50,740 nt of DNA, taken from assembly GCA_013538855.1 (NCBI GenBank), contig JABXJS010000067.1:1-50740 (forward strand), read 5' to 3'. This stretch comes from Herpetosiphonaceae bacterium. GTDB lineage: Bacteria; Chloroflexota; Chloroflexia; Chloroflexales; Herpetosiphonaceae. The translations under genes and the position numbers were made by a program. A model generated the notes under the pieces. The model made no database searches. It saw only the letters and a program-made list of their open reading frames with translations, and had not been told where the DNA came from. Positions 7,921 through 16,355 of the stretch are shown piece by piece (within the stretch, counting starts at the first letter, position 1; every line of letters starts with the position of its first letter).

Positions 7921-9557
7921 TGATTGTTCTCCATAGCTGAATGCGGCTGATCAGTGGGCGTAAGCGTGCTGAGCTGCTGCTCTAGCTGCCGAATACGCCG
8001 CTCAAGCATGCGCTGGTAGCGCTGCTGCTGCTCGAAGATGCGCTGCAGCTGCTCGATCAGGGTTGCATTAAAGTGATTTTGCTGCTCGATAATAACATCA
8101 AGGTATGGTTCTTTGATGTGCGCTGTTGACTGACGGCGCACCCACTCGATGAGGTCGCCGACGACTGGTAGCTCAGATTGTACAGCATAATCAGGCAGAC
8201 CGATCTGCGCATGCTGCAGCAGGTTCAGCAGCGGTTGGGCAACTGCTGCTGCGGTCCCCGCTGGCACTACTTCCTCGATCAGCGCCTCCATGCGCGCCTC
8301 GTAGCGCTCGCGCGTAAACTCAAGGGCGCGTCTGATGCCGCGCTGGGCCAGCTCGGCGGCCAGCGGCTGCGGCGCAAGAAACTGCGCCAAGGCGGCCTCT
8401 AGGCGCTTGATCACGCGATCCCAGCCATAGTTTTCAGCGACATAGGCGCGCCCGGCGGCACCGCGCTGGTGGGCTACGGCCGCATTCGTGCGCACGACCT
8501 GCAGCGCCTGCGCGAAGCTTGTGAAGTCGCGGAACATCCAGCCGCCGCCGCTGCGCTCCACATGCATGTGCGTGACTGGACAGTCGGCATGGACCAGCAC
8601 AGGCCGCCCTTGCTGCCACGCCTCCATGAGCACAATCGAGAAGCTTTCGTTCAGCGAGGGCTGGCAGAAAAGATCGGCAGCGGCGTAGGCGGCATACAGC
8701 TCCTCACGCGCTAGCTCGCCGACGTAGAGGACGCCCTCCACGTCGGTATCGACGCCTGACGACGCCTCGCCGCTGAGCACCAGGGTGAGATCTGCCGCGA
8801 CCTCACGCCGAAAGCGCTGCACGTACTCGATTAGCAGCGGCACATTTTTCTGGGGCAGCAGCCGCCCAGCATAGAACAGCATGGTGCCGCTGATCGCGTG
8901 CTGCTCGCGAAAGCGCGGCCCATCCACCTGCTCCGGTGCTGGCTCAATGCCCATGCCCACGACGGCCGTTGCTGGATTACGCAGCTTAAGCTGCTGGCGG
9001 GCGAAGGTTTCTTCGGCGCTGGTGTTGAACAAGATGCCGCGGGCGCTCTCAAGCTGCTCGCGGACGATGCTGGTATAGGCGAACGGCTCATCGTGCAGAC
9101 ACGGAATCCACACGGCGCGATCAGCGGCGGCCTGGGCTGCGGCGATCGTGACGCCAAAGGGCAGCGGTGCGATCAGCACAAGATCGTACTGCTCACGCTG
9201 CGTGCGCAGATAGTCACATAGCTCGCTACTGGTGAGTTGGTTTGCCAGCAGTTGCTGCACCTCGCGGTAGCTGAGCGTGGTCGTTTGCAGCTTGTGGTGC
9301 AGCACGCTGAAGCGCTCGACCACGCTGAAATCTGCCCGAAAACGCCGCACGCGCACGCCATCAACGGTGACAGCGCCGGGCGCAAACTCGTTGACGACTG
9401 GAAAATGGCGGCGCACACATGTTGTGAGCACTTCAACGTCGTGGCCGCGCGCCTGGAGCTGCTCGGCGTAGCCTTTGAGCAGCATCTCGGCCCCGCCGAT
9501 CATGGCGCTGAAGTAGCGTGGGGTCACCAGCGCTAGCCGCAGTGGTGTGTGGCTCAT
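7917..9557 (-). CDS. GT4-family glycosyltransferase with C-terminal coiled coil
   Basis: The 546-residue product is a GT-B transferase. The N-terminal acceptor half begins LALVTPRYFSAMIGGAEML, with the usual GGAE loop. The donor half has LFYAGRLLPQKNVPLLIEYV and FCQPSLNESFSIVLMEAWQQGRP, the E-x7-E region. From about residue 455 the protein continues beyond the normal family length into a helical tail. This contains INHF-like contacts and a heptad coil (FEQQQRYQRMLERRIRQLEQQL). The tail is of the same general type seen on several neighbours. Both ends overlap neighbouring genes by 4 bases, so expression is coupled to the epimerase and the preceding glycosyltransferase. Confidence 0.92.
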   Translation of the reverse strand: MSHTPLRLALVTPRYFSAMIGGAEMLLKGYAEQLQARGHDVEVLTTCVRRHFPVVNEFAPGAVTVDGVRVRRFRADFSVVERFSVLHHKLQTTTLSYREVQQLLANQLTSSELCDYLRTQREQYDLVLIAPLPFGVTIAAAQAAADRAVWIPCLHDEPFAYTSIVREQLESARGILFNTSAEETFARQQLKLRNPATAVVGMGIEPAPEQVDGPRFREQHAISGTMLFYAGRLLPQKNVPLLIEYVQRFRREVAADLTLVLSGEASSGVDTDVEGVLYVGELAREELYAAYAAADLFCQPSLNESFSIVLMEAWQQGRPVLVHADCPVTHMHVERSGGGWMFRDFTSFAQALQVVRTNAAVAHQRGAAGRAYVAENYGWDRVIKRLEAALAQFLAPQPLAAELAQRGIRRALEFTRERYEARMEALIEEVVPAGTAAAVAQPLLNLLQHAQIGLPDYAVQSELPVVGDLIEWVRRQSTAHIKEPYLDVIIEQQNHFNATLIEQLQRIFEQQQRYQRMLERRIRQLEQQLSTLTPTDQPHSAMENNQ

Positions 9558-11032
9558 ACAAGCTCCTTTTCGGCTCTATTCGCGGGGCTGAGCGCGCTTG
9601 CCTGGTGCGGCTGAAGGGTTGTGAGCAGCCGCAGCACCTGCGTGGCCATTGCGGCAGCATCGCGGGCTGGAAAGAGCAGCCCGGCGTTGCCAACCGTGCT
9701 GGGCAGCGCCGTGGTGTCGGTCGCCACCACCGGCTTGCCGCACGACATGGCCTCGATCACTGGCACGCAGAAGCCCTCGTGCAGGCTGCTGGTGACATAC
9801 ACGTGGGCCAGGTTGTAGAAGCGCGGCAGCTGGTCGTGGGCGATGGCTCCGGTGAAAATCACGCTGTCGCGACAGCCTAGCTCCTCGGCGATCTGCAGCG
9901 CCTCGTCGGCGCAGGCTTTATACACCGACGTGGTGTTGTTGCCGATCAGCATCAGCACGGTGTTGGGATAGGTGCGCTGAACGTTCGCCAGCATGCGTAC
10001 TAGATCATTGATACGCTTGTTGCCGGCCATGCGCCCAATGTAGAGCAGCACAAACATGCCATGCAGGTCGTACGTGTCCAGCAGCGCTGTCTCAGGCGGC
10101 TGCGGCACAAAGTGCTCCAGCGGCACGACATAGGGCAGCACGCGCACCTTGGCGCTGGCGATGCCGCTGTGCTGCTGAAGCTCGCTGCGCATGTACTCGC
10201 TGTGCACAATGGCGTAGTCGGCATAGTTGGCCAGCACCGCCCGCTCTTGGCCGCGAATGAGCAGCGGCAGCGTCTCGGGGTCGTTCCAGAACTCCGGCGG
10301 CGTAATGCCGTGATAGTCGAAGATGATCGTGCCATGTTGAATCGTGCTGATCGCCTCGGCCAGCTCATAGTAGACCGGGTAGTGAAAGATGTAGATGTCG
10401 GCGTTCAAGAACTGGCGCGTTGCCCAGTGATGCTCGCCGGTCTCGATCTCCTCCCGTAGCCGCGAGTAGCGGATGGGCATGAGCACCTGCCGGATATCGC
10501 TTGGAATGCCGCGATCGGCAACCCACTCTACCAGCAGGCTGACCTGATAGCCCTGGCTGCGAAAGAAGCGCACCTGATCCATCACATTGTTGGCCACTGC
10601 GTCGTTCAGCACAAGGTTTGTGTTGATGATACAGACGTGCGGCTTAGTGCGCTGCGCCTGCGTGATGTGCACCGGCAGCTGCAGCGGCGCGATACCCAGA
10701 TCCGCGAACCACGCATACTGCTCAGCAACGAGATCGATCTCTAGCGTATAGCTGCCTGGATACAGCGGCGGCTCTATCTGCATGTCAATGGTTGCGCTTG
10801 CGCCAGGCGCGATTGTTTCTGGCAGCGGGGTGCGTTGCCCATCGCCAACCACCAGCCTGCCTTGCGCGTCACGCCAGCGATAGGCCGCATTCACAAGCTT
10901 GGTGGGACTGCTGTGGCTCAGTGCGTCTTGGCCCAGATTGGTGATGGTGCACTCAACAAAGGCCACCTCGTCGGTGGCAATCTCTCGACTATGCCTTTCG
11001 CTACGGTAGCGAACATTGTAGTCTCGTTGCAT
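9554..11032 (-). CDS. GT4-family glycosyltransferase with N-terminal beta-sandwich
   Basis: The 492-residue product has two parts. Residues 1 to about 135 are a beta-rich domain (AFVECTITNLGQDAL, YRWRDAQGRLV, LPETIAPGAS, YPGSYTLEIDLVAE, AWF), a layout that recurs as an accessory module on bacterial glycan enzymes. The rest is a GT4 transferase with LLYIGRMAGNKRINDLVRML and SSLHEGFCVPVIEAMSCGKPVV. The start is the ATG at 11030-11032, preceded by AGAGGA and 8 bases after the upstream stop. A longer in-frame start at 11086 would lie inside the preceding gene. The beta module may position the acceptor glycan, but that is inference. Confidence 0.88.
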   Translation of the reverse strand: MQRDYNVRYRSERHSREIATDEVAFVECTITNLGQDALSHSSPTKLVNAAYRWRDAQGRLVVGDGQRTPLPETIAPGASATIDMQIEPPLYPGSYTLEIDLVAEQYAWFADLGIAPLQLPVHITQAQRTKPHVCIINTNLVLNDAVANNVMDQVRFFRSQGYQVSLLVEWVADRGIPSDIRQVLMPIRYSRLREEIETGEHHWATRQFLNADIYIFHYPVYYELAEAISTIQHGTIIFDYHGITPPEFWNDPETLPLLIRGQERAVLANYADYAIVHSEYMRSELQQHSGIASAKVRVLPYVVPLEHFVPQPPETALLDTYDLHGMFVLLYIGRMAGNKRINDLVRMLANVQRTYPNTVLMLIGNNTTSVYKACADEALQIAEELGCRDSVIFTGAIAHDQLPRFYNLAHVYVTSSLHEGFCVPVIEAMSCGKPVVATDTTALPSTVGNAGLLFPARDAAAMATQVLRLLTTLQPHQASALSPANRAEKELV

Positions 11033-11040
11033 GAATTCCT

Positions 11041-12057
11041 CTATGGCTCTAGTGCTGCGTGGTCGGCAGCAATACAGTGTTGACACAGCTCAAGCAGCAG
11101 CGCAAAGCGCCGCTCGCGCTCGGCGGCTTCCAGCGGTGTCTCCGTCCACTCGCTGCGGGCGTCACACCAGCTAGCGAAATTGGCCAGAGCGTCCTGATAG
11201 GCGCGCCGCAGTGCGCGCATGTCGTCGTGGCCGCCGTGGGCCTGCATCCAGGCCCGCTCAGCGGGGGCAAATGTTGTCTGCCAAAAGTTCCAGTCCTTGG
11301 TCTTAAAGGCGAAAAGCAGCCGTCCACGGTTGGCCATGCGGCTACGCACAAGCGGATCGCTGATGCTGGTGCCCTGCTGATGGATCGCGTGTGCCTGTGG
11401 GTTTACGACGATGCGCCCGCCAGTGCGCTGAATGCGGGCGCAGAGGTCGATCTCCTCCCAGTAGGCTGGGAAGTAGCGCTCGTCAAACAACCCAATGTTG
11501 TGCAGCACGCTTGTGCGCAGCGCCAGGAGTGCGCCAGTGGCGTAGGTCACATCGCGCAAAGCACTGTACTGGCCCCGATCAATCTCGCCATCGCCGGTGT
11601 GCGCGGTCAGCAGGCGCGGCAGCAGCACCTCGCCGCCGACGTGGCGCAGCGTCTGTCCATCAGGCGCATACAGCGCTGCTCCGACGGCAGCCACCGTCTG
11701 GTCCGTGAATGGCGCGATCAGCTGTGTAAGCCAGCCTGGGCGCACCTCGACATCTTGGTTGATCAGCACGACCACATCGGCGGGCGGGGCACTGTAGTCA
11801 GGATGGCTAGTCTGCCCAAGCGCGAGGCGTAGACCGACGTTCATCCCGCCGCTGAAGCCAAGGTTCGCACCATTGGCGATCACCGCCACATCTGCGTGGG
11901 CGGCGGCGGCCTGCTGTGCAATCGCCAGTGAGCGATCATGTGAGCCGTTATCGATGATGAGCAGGTTGCTGTCCGCATTCAGCGGCAGCAGTGATTCGAT
12001 GCACGCGCCGAGTGAGGCTTGGCCGTTGAAGGCCAACATGATCAGGGTTACGTTCAT
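11041..12057 (-). CDS. GT2-family glycosyltransferase (rhamnosyltransferase-like)
   Basis: The 338-residue product is a GT-A fold GT2 enzyme. The N-terminus has LIMLAFNGQASLGACIESL and LIIDNGSHDRSL. The metal/nucleotide region is VVLINQDVEV and the catalytic-loop equivalent is WEEIDLCARIQRTGG. It resembles the WsaE/rhamnosyltransferase-like GT2 group that carries an ED/EE-D catalytic region. It probably acts on the cytoplasmic side of the membrane. The start overlaps the upstream coiled-coil gene by 4 bases (ATGA), and the stop is 8 bases before the next gene. The sugar specificity is not readable. Confidence 0.9.
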   Translation of the reverse strand: MNVTLIMLAFNGQASLGACIESLLPLNADSNLLIIDNGSHDRSLAIAQQAAAAHADVAVIANGANLGFSGGMNVGLRLALGQTSHPDYSAPPADVVVLINQDVEVRPGWLTQLIAPFTDQTVAAVGAALYAPDGQTLRHVGGEVLLPRLLTAHTGDGEIDRGQYSALRDVTYATGALLALRTSVLHNIGLFDERYFPAYWEEIDLCARIQRTGGRIVVNPQAHAIHQQGTSISDPLVRSRMANRGRLLFAFKTKDWNFWQTTFAPAERAWMQAHGGHDDMRALRRAYQDALANFASWCDARSEWTETPLEAAERERRFALLLELCQHCIAADHAALEP

Positions 12058-12485
12058 ACGCTGGTATCCATGGATGCCTTGGATGCCAGTAGCTCGGTGA
12101 CGATGCTGGCTGTATCGGCGGCGCGGCCGTTGAGCGCATGGATAATGTCGCGCAGACGCTGGTTCTCTTGCTTAAGGCTATCTACCTGCGCTTGCAGCGC
12201 ATTCAGATGGCTCTGGGCGCTCTGCTGCCAATCAACCAGCGGGGCTAGATGCGCCTCAAGCCAGTAGATGCTTTGCACCAGCGCGGCGTTGAACTGCACC
12301 TGCTGTGCCAGCGTGGGCGCGAGCACTTTGCGCATGCCCTGCTCGATCAGCGCCCGGCTCTGTTCGCGGATATTCGCACCTGCTTCAGCGGAGTTGCTGG
12401 TGTCCCAGTGCTGCTCTAGCTGCTCGATCACCTGGCGCAGCTGCTCAAGTGGCTGCTGCGCCGTGGTCTGGTCTGTTGGTGCCAT
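12054..12485 (-). CDS. Small coiled-coil protein of glycan operon
   Basis: The 143-residue product has no recognised enzyme domain. It begins with a Gln-rich amphipathic segment (residues about 5-30). A middle region follows with RALIEQGMRKVLAPTLAQQ and QFNAALVQSIYWLE, then a long heptad coil (LNALQAQVDSLKQENQRLRDII). The N-F/H-A-A-L-V motif echoes H-A-x-L-V-R in the tails of the FkbM protein and the 3433-3816 protein. It sits between two glycosyltransferases, 6 bases after the first and overlapping the second by 4. A structural role holding enzymes together is the favoured inference. Confidence 0.72.
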   Translation of the reverse strand: MAPTDQTTAQQPLEQLRQVIEQLEQHWDTSNSAEAGANIREQSRALIEQGMRKVLAPTLAQQVQFNAALVQSIYWLEAHLAPLVDWQQSAQSHLNALQAQVDSLKQENQRLRDIIHALNGRAADTASIVTELLASKASMDTSV

Positions 12486-12491
12486 GGGCTG

Positions 12492-15056
12492 CTACTCTCC
12501 CTTGCGGCCTAAAATCCGGCGTGCGCCATTGATGCTGCGCATCACCCGTCCGCGCTCGAGCGCCTGAATCTGGCGCTCAAGGTGGGCGATATAGGTGTTC
12601 TTGGCCTCCACCACATCATCAAGCCAGTCGTTGCGCGCCTGGAGGTCGTTGAGCAGATGGACCAGGTTAGGGTCGCTAGGCTGTGGCGGTGTGGGCTGAT
12701 TGCGCTCGCGCTGCACGCGCGCCTGGCGGTCGGCGGCGTAGCGCGGGCGCTGACAGAACTCGATCAGCGGGCGCAGCGCGTTGGGCCACAAGAACTGCTC
12801 GCGCACCTGGGCGAAGTTGGCGCGCTTTTGCTCGCGCCCCTGGCCGTTGGCGGTGGCCTCCAGCAGCGCAGCCGTCCAGCCATCAACATCGCCTGGTGCG
12901 ACAACCCAGCCCAGCTCGTGCTGCTGCACCACCTCCGAGAGCACGTCGCCTGAGTTGACGATCATCGGGAGGTCGGTCCAGATGCAGTCGAGCAGGCGTG
13001 TGCGGAAGGAGAAGCGTGTCTCGATGTGCTCGATGTGCCCGCTGACAGCGAAGTCAGCCTCCAGCAGGTAGTTCTGGCGCTCCTCGTAGGGCACCCAGTT
13101 GGCGTTGAAGAAGACAGTCTCGTTGAGCAGGCCCAGCTCGGTGGCCAGCTCCAGCGCATGGTTGTACATGCGCATCTCGGGCACCAGCGGGTTGGGGTGG
13201 CGCGCGCCCATGAAAAAGAGCTTGACCTGCGGCCGCTGTGCACGGATCGCGGCCATGGCCCTGATCACCGACAGTGGGTCGAACCACTCCCAGATGCCGC
13301 CGTTCCACAGCAGCACCGTGTCATCCGCCTCTATGCCGGGCACGACGCCCTTCAGCACGCGCTTGGTCGCCTGCGGCTCAGCGGTGCTGATGCCAAATGG
13401 CACCACGTCGATCAGCGCGCGCAGCGAGGGGTCGTCGCGGTAGATGTAGGGCGAGGTGCGCCCGGCGGCGCTGAGCCAGCCCAGCCACAGGTCGCGCTGG
13501 CGCTCGCTGGCGCAGATAAAGTAGTCGCCGAGCCGGATCTGCTCGTCGATCACGGCAATGTCGTTGCGCAGCATCAGGTCGGCCTGCTCGACGCTGTGGT
13601 GGCGCAGATGCAGGTCGATGTTCTCAAACTGGATCGGGTCGTATAGATCGACCACGATGATGCGGTGCATCTCCTTCAGCGCCGGGAAGCGCAGCAGCGC
13701 AAAGCCCTGCACGATCAGCACGTCGGCGTCGTTGGCGAGCTTGCGAATGGTGTCGATATCGTCGCCGGCGAAGGCCACCACCGATACATCAGGCACCTCG
13801 ATCTCGGCCACATCCTCGGCGGCCAGAATCACGTGGCAGGTTTTGCTCAGGTTGCGCGCCATCTCCAGCGCGCGAATGCCCGGCCCCGCCAGCCGCTCGG
13901 TGAGCGGATCGCTGCTGATGATCAGCACGCGGGTGATTTTGCCCTGGCTGAAGAGATCGCGCACGTTGAAGGCGTCGCTGAGCAGCTGCTGCAGCAGCAT
14001 GTACTCGTCGGAGAGGAAACTGGGGCCGTGCGGACGGCGAAACAGCGGCAGAATTTCGCTGTCGGGTCGCTGGCGCAGCGCCTGCACCTGCTGGCGCTTG
14101 CGCCACCAGGCATCGAAGTTGTCGATCAGGTCGCGCGCGGCGGCCAGGTAGGCCAGCATCGAGCGCGGCATGGCCACGCTGTCGCTCTGTTCGTCGCCGC
14201 GGTAGCGCAGATCGAACTCGTCCCAGTTGATCTGCCCATTCGCCGAGAGCATGCTCTTCTTCAGCAGCAGCATGAGCGCCGCTGGCAAGGTGCGCATCAG
14301 CGCATCATCGCCGTAGTTTTTGATCACGGTTGCCAGCGCGTTGCGCTCGTAGAGCTTGCGCATCTGGTGCTGGCGAAACGCCCGCGAGGTGCCGTGGTGG
14401 CGATGGTAGACGACTGCTCCGGGCACTTGGTGCACCTCGTAGCCCGCCAGCCATAGCCGCCAGCCGAGGTCGATGTCCTCGAAGTAGGCGAAGTAGTCAG
14501 CGTCGAAGCCGCCCACCTTCAAGAACGCCTGGCGGTCGACGAGCATGGCTCCACCGCAGACAAACAGCACCGGCTCGTTGGGCATATGCACGTTCTCAAC
14601 TGGCAGGCTGTAGAAAAACTGGTCGCCATGGCCGTAGAAGTTGATGCCGCCAGCGATGAAGTCGATGCGCTGCCCGTGCCAGTCAAGCAGCGTCGAGCCA
14701 ACGCACATCACGCCACGCTCGCGCTCGCGCTCGATGTAGCTCACCAGCGTCTCGATCCAGGTGGGCGCAGCATAGGCATCGTTGTTGATCAGGGCGATGT
14801 ACTGCCCGCTGGCGGCCTCGACTCCCTGGTTGACCGCCGGCGCAAAGCCAAGGTTGCTGCTGTTGCTGAGCACCTTCACCTGTGGAAACTCGGCGGCGAC
14901 GAGGTCGAGCGAACCATCGCTGGAGCTGTTATCGACCAGGATGATCTCAATGCGCTCGCTCGGGTACGTCTGATGCAGCAGCGACTTAAAGCATGGCGCG
15001 AGGTGCTGTTTCCCGTTGAAGTTCACCACGATCACTGAAACAAGCGGCTGATTCAC
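12492..15056 (-). CDS. Two-domain GT2-GT4 glycosyltransferase with coiled-coil tail
   Basis: The 854-residue product joins two transferase folds. Residues 1 to about 290 are a GT2 domain: VSVIVVNFNGKQHLAPCF, ILVDNSSSDGS, ALINNDAY and an EDIDLGWRLWLAG catalytic region. A linker follows, then at about 375-770 a GT4-like domain (RVLIISSDP, LLWNGGIWEWFDPLSVIRAM, FFMGARHPN, and a variable donor region near LLDCIWTDLP). The last 60 residues form a coil ending in GRVMRSINGARRILGRK. The methyltransferase encoded just upstream ends in a similar GRVIRALKRL. A fused pair could add two successive sugars. The GT4 half lacks an obvious canonical E-x7-E motif, so its activity is less certain. Confidence 0.9.
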   Translation of the reverse strand: MNQPLVSVIVVNFNGKQHLAPCFKSLLHQTYPSERIEIILVDNSSSDGSLDLVAAEFPQVKVLSNSSNLGFAPAVNQGVEAASGQYIALINNDAYAAPTWIETLVSYIERERERGVMCVGSTLLDWHGQRIDFIAGGINFYGHGDQFFYSLPVENVHMPNEPVLFVCGGAMLVDRQAFLKVGGFDADYFAYFEDIDLGWRLWLAGYEVHQVPGAVVYHRHHGTSRAFRQHQMRKLYERNALATVIKNYGDDALMRTLPAALMLLLKKSMLSANGQINWDEFDLRYRGDEQSDSVAMPRSMLAYLAAARDLIDNFDAWWRKRQQVQALRQRPDSEILPLFRRPHGPSFLSDEYMLLQQLLSDAFNVRDLFSQGKITRVLIISSDPLTERLAGPGIRALEMARNLSKTCHVILAAEDVAEIEVPDVSVVAFAGDDIDTIRKLANDADVLIVQGFALLRFPALKEMHRIIVVDLYDPIQFENIDLHLRHHSVEQADLMLRNDIAVIDEQIRLGDYFICASERQRDLWLGWLSAAGRTSPYIYRDDPSLRALIDVVPFGISTAEPQATKRVLKGVVPGIEADDTVLLWNGGIWEWFDPLSVIRAMAAIRAQRPQVKLFFMGARHPNPLVPEMRMYNHALELATELGLLNETVFFNANWVPYEERQNYLLEADFAVSGHIEHIETRFSFRTRLLDCIWTDLPMIVNSGDVLSEVVQQHELGWVVAPGDVDGWTAALLEATANGQGREQKRANFAQVREQFLWPNALRPLIEFCQRPRYAADRQARVQRERNQPTPPQPSDPNLVHLLNDLQARNDWLDDVVEAKNTYIAHLERQIQALERGRVMRSINGARRILGRKGE

Positions 15057-15068
15057 CGATTTCTCCCT

Positions 15069-16334
15069 CTACGACAAGCGCTTGAGCGCACGAATCACAC
15101 GGCCATTTTGCAGGGCGGCGAGCTGCTGCTGTAGGGCTTGGTTCTGCTGCTCTAGCCAGCGTGAGCGCTCCTCTAGATCGCGAATCGCGTCGCGGTCACG
15201 CTCTTCGCGCAGGCGCATCTCGATGTGGGCGTTGGCGAGCTGCTCCTGCAGCATGGTCACGCGCTGGTTGTGGGCACCGCTCTGCTCGTTGAGCCGGTTG
15301 ATCAGCACCTGCTGGTCGGCCAGCACGCGCTCTAGCAGGCTGATTTGCTGGAGATAGTGCTCCATCTGATGCTGCTGGATGTGGTTGGTCTGCTGGAGCG
15401 TCTGGTTGAGCGCGCTGCTCGTGTTCTGGAGCGTATGCTCGAAGCCGCGCAGCTGGCGCTGCAGAATCGTGGTGATCAGCGGCAGCATGCCCTGGCCCCA
15501 CAGCTGGCTCGCGTCTGGCTGGTCGGGCATGATCGTGGGACTGAGCGCGGCATCAACCGCGTCGACGATGCCAGCCGTCTTTTCGGCCACGATGAGGTAG
15601 CGGTAGGCTGGGTTGCGCCGCTCGGTGGGAAAGAACACACGATTATAGAAGCCATCAACTAGGTCCTGTGTCTCTGGGCCGGTGCCGATATGGCCGAGCA
15701 CATGCTTCAGCAGCATCATGCTGACCCAGGCGTGCAGGTAGCCGGTCGGGTAGGCTTTGGCGCTCACATCGCGCTCGTGGAGGTAGCCGAGCCACTCGCT
15801 GAGCACTGGCAGCTTGTACTCGCGGTGCTCCTTCAGCTGCGGCTGCTCGACGTTCATCTCTGTCTTGATGTAGGCGTACACCAGCGCCTCGGCTGTCTCG
15901 GTCTCCAGCGTGCCAAACGGCGCGAGCAGCACCACACCATGCTTGGCCACCCGCAGCAGCTCCTGCCAGAAGGCCGCCCGCCGGTGCTGCGGAATGTGCT
16001 CCAGCGTGTCCGCCGTAACCACGAAGTCGTAGCTGGCATCGTCGAAGGCCAGGTCGGCACCATCGCCGCGCACGTAGCCCGGCAGATCGCACTCCACGAC
16101 GTCGAGCACGGTTACGTCGTCGTTGGGCAGAAAGCGCATGATCGGCAGGCTCGGCGTGCCATACTGGTCACGGTAGAAGCCGCCGACATCCAGCACGCGC
16201 AGTGTTTCCTGCTCAAGCTGCTGCCGACATGCGTCGAGCGCCTCGCGCAGCATATGGTAGCGCCCGAACTGGTCGAACGGCATCACTCGCGCCGCTGCCT
16301 CTAGCCCCGGCAGCATGGTTGCTCCGACGGACAT
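15069..16334 (-). CDS. SAM-dependent methyltransferase with long coiled-coil tail
   Basis: The 421-residue product has a class I methyltransferase domain in about the first 230 residues. It shows LRVLDVGGFYRDQYG, VTVLDVVECDLPGYVRGDGADLAF, and a TADTLEHIPQHRR region typical of the Methyltransf_11 group. From about residue 270 the protein is almost continuous glutamine-rich coiled coil, ending in NGRVIRALKRLS. The start has AAAGGAAG upstream. The gene directly follows the Wzt-like ATPase. In ABC-type glycan systems a methyltransferase often caps the chain, and coiled coils can measure or anchor the complex (as in WbdD). A capping role is therefore plausible but unproven. Confidence 0.88.
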   Translation of the reverse strand: MSVGATMLPGLEAAARVMPFDQFGRYHMLREALDACRQQLEQETLRVLDVGGFYRDQYGTPSLPIMRFLPNDDVTVLDVVECDLPGYVRGDGADLAFDDASYDFVVTADTLEHIPQHRRAAFWQELLRVAKHGVVLLAPFGTLETETAEALVYAYIKTEMNVEQPQLKEHREYKLPVLSEWLGYLHERDVSAKAYPTGYLHAWVSMMLLKHVLGHIGTGPETQDLVDGFYNRVFFPTERRNPAYRYLIVAEKTAGIVDAVDAALSPTIMPDQPDASQLWGQGMLPLITTILQRQLRGFEHTLQNTSSALNQTLQQTNHIQQHQMEHYLQQISLLERVLADQQVLINRLNEQSGAHNQRVTMLQEQLANAHIEMRLREERDRDAIRDLEERSRWLEQQNQALQQQLAALQNGRVIRALKRLS

Positions 16335-16355
16335 GTTGCTTCCTTTCTATTGCTT

